NCBI GenBank assembly: GCA_026874595.1
Contig: CM049314.1
Coordinates: forward strand, 25,309,729 to 25,373,728
Direction: 5' to 3'
DNA: 64,000 nt
Source: Sipunculus nudus
Taxonomy: Eukaryota > Annelida > Sipuncula > Golfingiida > Sipunculidae
Of this stretch, positions 58,865-64,000 are shown piece after piece. The notes below the pieces were generated by a model, which ran no database searches, was not told the DNA's origin, and was given only the letters and a program-made list of their open reading frames with translations. Positions within the stretch are counted from its first letter, which is position 1, and every line of letters starts with the position of its first letter. The position numbers and the translations under genes were made by a program.

Positions 58865-59613
58865 CTGCAATTTCTCCGGAGCCCTGTTTGAAAAAGAATT
58901 ATCAAAGTTATTTAATAGAATATCTTTTGCTTTGGGTCAAATTTTCCTTTGTTAGACATATGGGATATACTATGGGACTACAGAATGGAAACAAGGTTTT
59001 GAGCTCAGGGTTGTCTGTAAATTATTCTAGGGAATCCCCACACTGGTATGTACTCCCTTCTTGGAAATATCATTACTGTACATCTCACACTGGTCAATAG
59101 GGAGCGAAAGTCTCGTTTTATCTCTATTGAAAGGAGGTAGAAAAGGCCTGTTCCAAAATACTTCCGGAGACACCCTCATGACAACAACGTGTTGTGGGGT
59201 CAGCTTTTCACAGAACACAGCGATTCCAAACGTTTGAGTTTGCTGTAACATAAAGAGAACGGTTATATTGTAACTTTTGGATACAATTCATCAATACGTT
59301 CCCCTGTTAATGCTTGGTTTAGCTTGTTCCCGGTTTCACTGAGGCTACGCCCGCATTGCAGTGACGTTGCTTTGTAAACAAACCATCGGTTTAAAGTATG
59401 TAGGCCTGAACATATACTTTTATCGGGCTTTATGAATGGAATATTATATTTTGTGTAATTATTGATTACAGAGATTTAAAGTCTGCTATGTAGGATTGGT
59501 AAAAATACATATTTGGTAAAAAAGCGCAGTCCTTGGATACCGGAGCAAGCCCGTTAGCCATCATACATATAGCCTAGGCCTCGGCTATATTTGATAATAA
59601 AAATTATAATAAC

Positions 59614-59654
<41 letters not shown>

Positions 59655-59854
59655 TATTATTTAGTTTTTAGGAACATTAAGATATAATAATAAAGTAACG
59701 TATTATTATAAAAAAAATGAAATGTGTTAGCCGATTGAAATTAAATTAGTAAAAGTCAAAAACAAAAAAACCGAGAAATTCCATGGGTAAGTAATGATAT
59801 ACAATTAATTACATTATATGAATAAATACACATCATAATTTAAAATAATAAATA
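58865..59854. other. Conserved upstream flank of NLR B
   Basis: Matches 35841-36840 of block A nearly base for base, with small indels. Holds short open frames on both strands that are mirrored in block A but shift frame between the copies. No effector domain or clear upstream exon recognised. Confidence 0.5.
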
Positions 59855-60020
59855 TATATATATATATATTTGAAATTTATATATATTCATTTATGTTGCA
59901 TTTATTCACTATACTATCATACCCGGTATATATATTTTATATTTTGTAAGAAATATGATACTATAATTTTAAATTCGTTATTATAATATATTTTGTATAA
60001 AAGTATGGAAAATGTCTAAA

Positions 60021-60105
<85 letters not shown>

Positions 60106-61325
60106 ATGGGTCCTATAACAAAAGTTCTATTATTATAACTTTTATTCTTAATATATCTATTACAATTACTATTACATCATTTTTTCATCTATTACTATTA
60201 GTATTACTATTACTTGGCTTCTGTTACTGTAACTATTACTTTACTTTCAAATAGTGATATGCTGACCTATATACATTAGTGGTGATACTTTAATATATTT
60301 TCGTATGTTTAAATTGCAACTTTTGGAATTTTTATTCTCCATTTAAAATGAAATTAATTAGTTTTAAATCCCATAGTAGAAATTATAGCTTTCTCTTATC
60401 TCTTTCATTGATTGACACCATCCGGCCAAGTTCAGCATTATATCTAGCCAGTTGATGATCAGGCCAACATAAACCCAGTTTCAGTATGTTCATATTCACC
60501 ACGGTTATAGACACTTTTTTTTACATTTAATAACTAAAACTGAAATAAAAAAAACTTCATGTTCAGTAGTTTGTAAAGAATAAAGAGTGAGGGTTGAATA
60601 ATCATGAAATACAAAAATACTGAAGTAGTGTTTGGTGTAATTTAATAAAATTAAATACTCTTAAGTACCAGTTCAACAAACACGAACCCAGTAATATACA
60701 TGTCTCTCTGTATAGCTTTTAATTATAGAATATACAATGTGCACATAGTTCTTCCTTCGTGTAGAATTCAAATTTAACCTATTCATGTTCATAAAAACAC
60801 AGAAGTCTGTGAATTTTGTAGCATCCACTTATTTTCTACACCTTGTTATATTATTCCATTTAAATTTATCTCGAGCAGGTGTTTATTACACGTGAGAAAC
60901 ACACCCGGTAAGATTTGTACAAGCCATTGTACTTAGACTGCAATATTGGTGAGTATACAAACAGGGCCTTATTAACTGTCTGTGGCACCACTCATTAACT
61001 CTTCAGGGGTTATCTACTATCAGACAGTCTACCTCTGAAGTACTCAAATATCAGCACACTGCAGTAGCACTGTCTATAACTTCAGTTGACAATAACTTGC
61101 CCCACACAATGCATGTGTAACTGACCAAGCACTATTGCATTGTATAGGCCTACCGACCATGCCTAGTTACTGGATCTGCAATCAAAGCTAACGGCAGGGT
61201 TTTTCTAATTTGTAATCACCAAAAGCTAATGCCTGATATGACCCCTGTGCATTGGACCATGACATGCATCTAGCATGAACTAATCACACAACATTTTTAG
61301 CCCTTTCCTGCTTTTCAATATATTC
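59855..61325. other. Segment unique to duplication block B
   Basis: About 1.47 kb absent from block A at the equivalent point (about 36840). Starts in TA-rich DNA including (AT)n at 60026-60101 and continues through anonymous unique-looking sequence to 'caatatattc' before homology resumes at 'aaacaatccatccctaatatg' (61327). No gene, TIR or target duplication was recognised. Insertion in B and deletion in A are both possible. Confidence 0.7.
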
Positions 61326-61984
61326 AAACAATCCATCCCTAATATGTTTTGGTCAGGGGGTTGTAATAGTTAAAGTAATAGCCATAATTATGTTACTTAG
61401 TGTTCTTTTAATATAACTGTTACCATTACAGGTTTAAATTTGTTGTCTATTACTATTAATATTACTACTACTAAAACTTGTAATTATCTATTACTATTAC
61501 ATATTACTATAACCCCATCCCTGATATATATATATATATATATACATACATATATATATGTATATATATACATGTATTTATATACATGTATATATGTGTG
61601 TGTGTATTTGGAAAATGTATTTTCGTGCAAATAAAATACATTTATTATCTTTCGAATATAAATATTAAATATATTATAATTTATGCATTATGTACATCTA
61701 TAATGTAATATATAATACAATACAAAATCTGTCGTATCCATTTGATGTTAATCTATAAATATATGTAAACAGTATACATGCTTGTATGTATGTATTCATT
61801 GTATATTTTATGTATACATATATTATTTACATATATTAATTTCATATTATATATATTTAATATATATATATATATATTATGTATATTATATTTGTATATT
61901 TATAATGAATGTATTTAAGTTTTGAATATATATTTTATATATTCTATGTTATATATTTATATTTTATATATTACATTATATATA

Positions 61985-62022
<38 letters not shown>

Positions 62023-62185
62023 TTGATAAATTTTATATAAGGCAATATATTTTGCATATTTATAATATATTTTTAATATATTTTATATTATATAAAATTA
62101 TATTATTATATATATTTTGTATATATATAAAATATTATTTATATTTTTTAATATTTTATGTATTTTAAATATATATTATATTTGA

Positions 62186-62238
<53 letters not shown>

Positions 62239-62336
62239 TTTATATTATATACATCCCATGAAAAATATTTTATATTTTTTTGACTGGTTGGATTAAAATA
62301 TCTATCAATATTATCAGTATCTGTCACTATCCGTAT

Positions 62337-62556
62337 TGTAAGCCAACACAACACAAAAAAATATATATATTCATATCTACGAATAAAAGACACATTTAAA
62401 AGACACATGTATGGTGGCCTTAATGGCTCGATATGTTTTGATCAATAAAAGTTCTCGTTTTGTCGCTCAGCCAGGATGGCGCGTGTTTTGAGACCTCAGC
62501 AGGTTTGTGAAGCTAAATGACTGCGTTTCCCCTGTGTTTCACGTGTACGTGTTACA
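62337..62556 (+). mobile_element. 5' LTR of a Ty3/Gypsy-like element
   Basis: 220 bp beginning TGTAAGCC (62337) and ending GTGTTACA (62556), i.e. TG...CA, with 'aataaa' polyadenylation-like signals at 62381 and 62441. The start coincides with the loss of similarity between blocks A and B. The 3' LTR and the target duplication lie beyond the right edge. Confidence 0.75.
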
Positions 62557-62560
62557 TAAT

Positions 62561-62576
62561 TGGTGGCAGCGGTGGG
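62561..62576 (+). other. Primer-binding site
   Basis: TGGTGGCAGCGGTGGG, four bases after the LTR. Its complement ends in CCA as a tRNA 3' end would. The tRNA species is not assigned. Confidence 0.7.
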
Positions 62577-62593
62577 TTATATCCAGTTGAAGA

Positions 62594-64000
62594 TTGCTTA
62601 TGCACAAGAGGAAGCGTGGACGGCCGCGAAAAGCAAATCTCAACAAAATGCCTGATGAACCCGTGTCTCACGGACTGGTTGCTTCACCCGCCATGTTTAG
62701 TGGAGGAGAAGGCGAGGACTTTGACAGGTGGGTCAGAAGTTTTGAACGTATAGTTAAAGCCAATCAGTGGCCTAGTGAACGTTTTATGTCCATATTACCG
62801 GCGTATCTCTCTGGTAAGGCGGCGGACCTGTGCGATTCCATTGACACGTCTGATATGAGAATTACGATCAGTTAAAAACCCAACTATCAAAACTATTAGA
62901 CCCAGAGGAGTGTCAAAGAGTTCATTACTCCGACCTGTTTATTAGACAGATGGGGGCTACAGAGAGTGTGGACAGTTACGCCAAAGATATAGCCAAGGTG
63001 GTTCGAAAAGCCTATGGAGACAAAATTCCTCCAGAGCATCGCCTAACATTACAACGGGAACACTTCCTCCATGGTTTAAATAATGACCTCCAGGCAAAAG
63101 TGCTAGAAGCATTTTTGCACTCCAGAGGAGTGTCAAAGAGTTCATTACTCCGACCTGTTTATTAGACAGATGGGGGCTACAGAGAGTGTGGACAGTTACG
63201 CCAAAGATATAGCCAAGGTTGTTCGAAAAGCCTATGGAGACAAAATTCCTCCAGAGCATCGCCTAACATTACAACGGGAACACTTCCTCCATGGTTTAAA
63301 TAATGACCTCCAGGCAAAAGTGCTAGAAGCATTTTTGCACTCCAGAGGAGTGTCAAAGAGTTCATTACTCCGACCTGTTTATTAGACAGATGGGGGCTAC
63401 AGAGAGTGTGGACAGTTACGCCAAAGATATAGCCAAGGTTGTTCGAAAAGCCTATGGAGACAAAATTCCTCCAGAGCATCGCCTAACATTACAACGGGAA
63501 CACTTCCTCCATGGTTTAAATAATGACCTCCAGGCAAAAGTGCTAGAAGCTTCGCCAAAATCTTTCGATGAATCCTGTAGTATCGCTAGACATAGGGAGA
63601 TGCTGATAGCGATGGAGAAGCAGAGAAAGGATGCTCCAGCCACAACATCGGATTCACAAGATAGTGACCTTGCCAGGTGCATTAAAGACTTAACATATGA
63701 GCTTAGAAGTTTTAAGCTGTCAAAAGATCTACATAGTAGTCAACCACTGGAGCCCGTCACTCCTCAGAGGGAGCACGATGTAACAGACACTACTAGACAG
63801 CGGTCAAGATGGCCAAGACGCACTCAGGACGGCAGGCCCATTTGTCATTTCTGTGGTAGAGCTGGGCATATACGTGCTTCATGTCCAGAGTGGAATGCCA
63901 TGCAGCAAACGCAGGGTGCTCCTTCCCGTCAACGTGACCAGCGTGCAAATATTTCGACGAACTATGTGCATGGTCCAGCTTACGCACCGCAACAGATGGG
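62594..64000 (+). pseudogene. Ty3/Gypsy-like gag, disrupted; continues past the window edge
   Basis: Opens with a basic N-terminus (KRKRGRPRKANLNKM) and a retrotransposon capsid-like region: FSGGEGEDFDRWVRSFERIVKANQWP, ILPAYLSGKAADLCDSI. A one-base deletion near 62863 shifts the frame before LSKLLDPEECQRVHYSDLFIRQMGATESV. Three tandem 220-bp copies follow (62902-63550), and because 220 is not divisible by three each junction breaks the frame. After 63550 the frame continues through KDLTYELRSFKL to a CCHC knuckle (CHFCGRAGHIRASC, about 63840-63881), the nucleocapsid signature. Protease and pol would lie to the right of the window. Gag packages element RNA into particles. Confidence 0.85.
62902..63550 (+). 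repeat. 220-bp tandem triplication inside gag
   Basis: Copies start at 62902, 63122 and 63342 ('ccagaggagtgtcaaagag'). The third ends at about 63550, where the normal gag sequence resumes. Copies 2 and 3 share a T where copy 1 has G (gccaaggtKgttcg) and are otherwise nearly identical. A 13-bp linker 'atttttgcactcc' joins the copies. Confidence 0.95.

Larger units (their letters stand above)
56396..62336. repeat. Segmental duplication, block B
   Basis: Partner of 33440-37801 (see there). It differs by an extra segment at 59855-61325, longer microsatellites ((AT)n at 60026-60101, (AAT)n at 59610-59650) and point changes. Its left edge meets the DIRS-like remnant. Its right edge at 62336 is exactly the base before the LTR of the Gypsy-like element. 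Confidence 0.93.

Noticed and set aside
62957-63479. Two 100-codon minus-strand frames
   Set aside because: Antisense of the triplicated gag segment; identical to each other only because the DNA is duplicated.

Overview
The window looks like intergenic, repeat-dense DNA from an animal, most likely a mollusc or other lophotrochozoan. Pointers are long AT-rich stretches and (AT)n microsatellites, many decayed non-LTR retrotransposons, tandem repeats built on AGGTCA half-sites, a family cored by the 12-bp palindrome GGTGGCGCCACC, a local cluster of intronless class A GPCR genes, and NACHT/LRR (NLR-like) relics. The species cannot be named from sequence alone. Base composition swings from AT-rich background to a GC-rich DIRS-like remnant at 53.8-56.4 kb.

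Layout. 0-4.8 kb: tandem and dispersed repeats plus a complete TIR MITE (3058-3395). 6.6-6.7 kb, minus strand: a probable first coding exon of an SLC16 (monocarboxylate-transporter-like) gene whose other exons are not seen. 8.6-10.5 kb: a Tigger/pogo-type DNA transposon with TIRs and TA target duplication. 10.7-24 kb, minus strand: three related class A GPCR genes. The first is split by an antisense L1/Tx1-type LINE, the second carries several stops and a frameshift, and only the third (22946-23995, 349 aa) is intact. A complete tRNA-derived SINE with target-site duplication lies at 18274-18678. 20.0-20.8 kb is a short-period tandem array upstream of the second GPCR. 28.4-28.5 kb: an inverted repeat whose plus strand folds as a nearly canonical type I hammerhead ribozyme. 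29.8-33.1 kb: more palindrome-cored and tandem repeats.

33.4-37.8 kb and 56.4-62.3 kb are two copies, in the same orientation, of one segment holding a broken NLR-like gene (P-loop/NACHT, HD2-like region, LRRs, minus strand). Between them lie a second MITE copy, a nearly full-length but dead CR1-like LINE (ORF1 with PHD finger, SGNH esterase and two CCHC knuckles; ORF2 with endonuclease and RT), a LINE fragment, a 1.8-kb TIR element carrying three perfect AGGTCAnnnTGACCT elements, and a GC-rich DIRS-like remnant that abuts the second NLR copy. From 62337 to the edge is the 5' end of a Ty3/Gypsy-like LTR element (LTR, primer-binding site, gag with CCHC knuckle), its gag disrupted by a 220-bp tandem triplication.

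Host coding content is small: one intact GPCR gene, one candidate transporter exon, and pseudogenes. Nearly everything else is mobile or repetitive. The most interesting single items are the hammerhead ribozyme candidate, the nuclear-receptor-element-bearing repeats, and the NLR block duplication whose right edge coincides with the LTR insertion.
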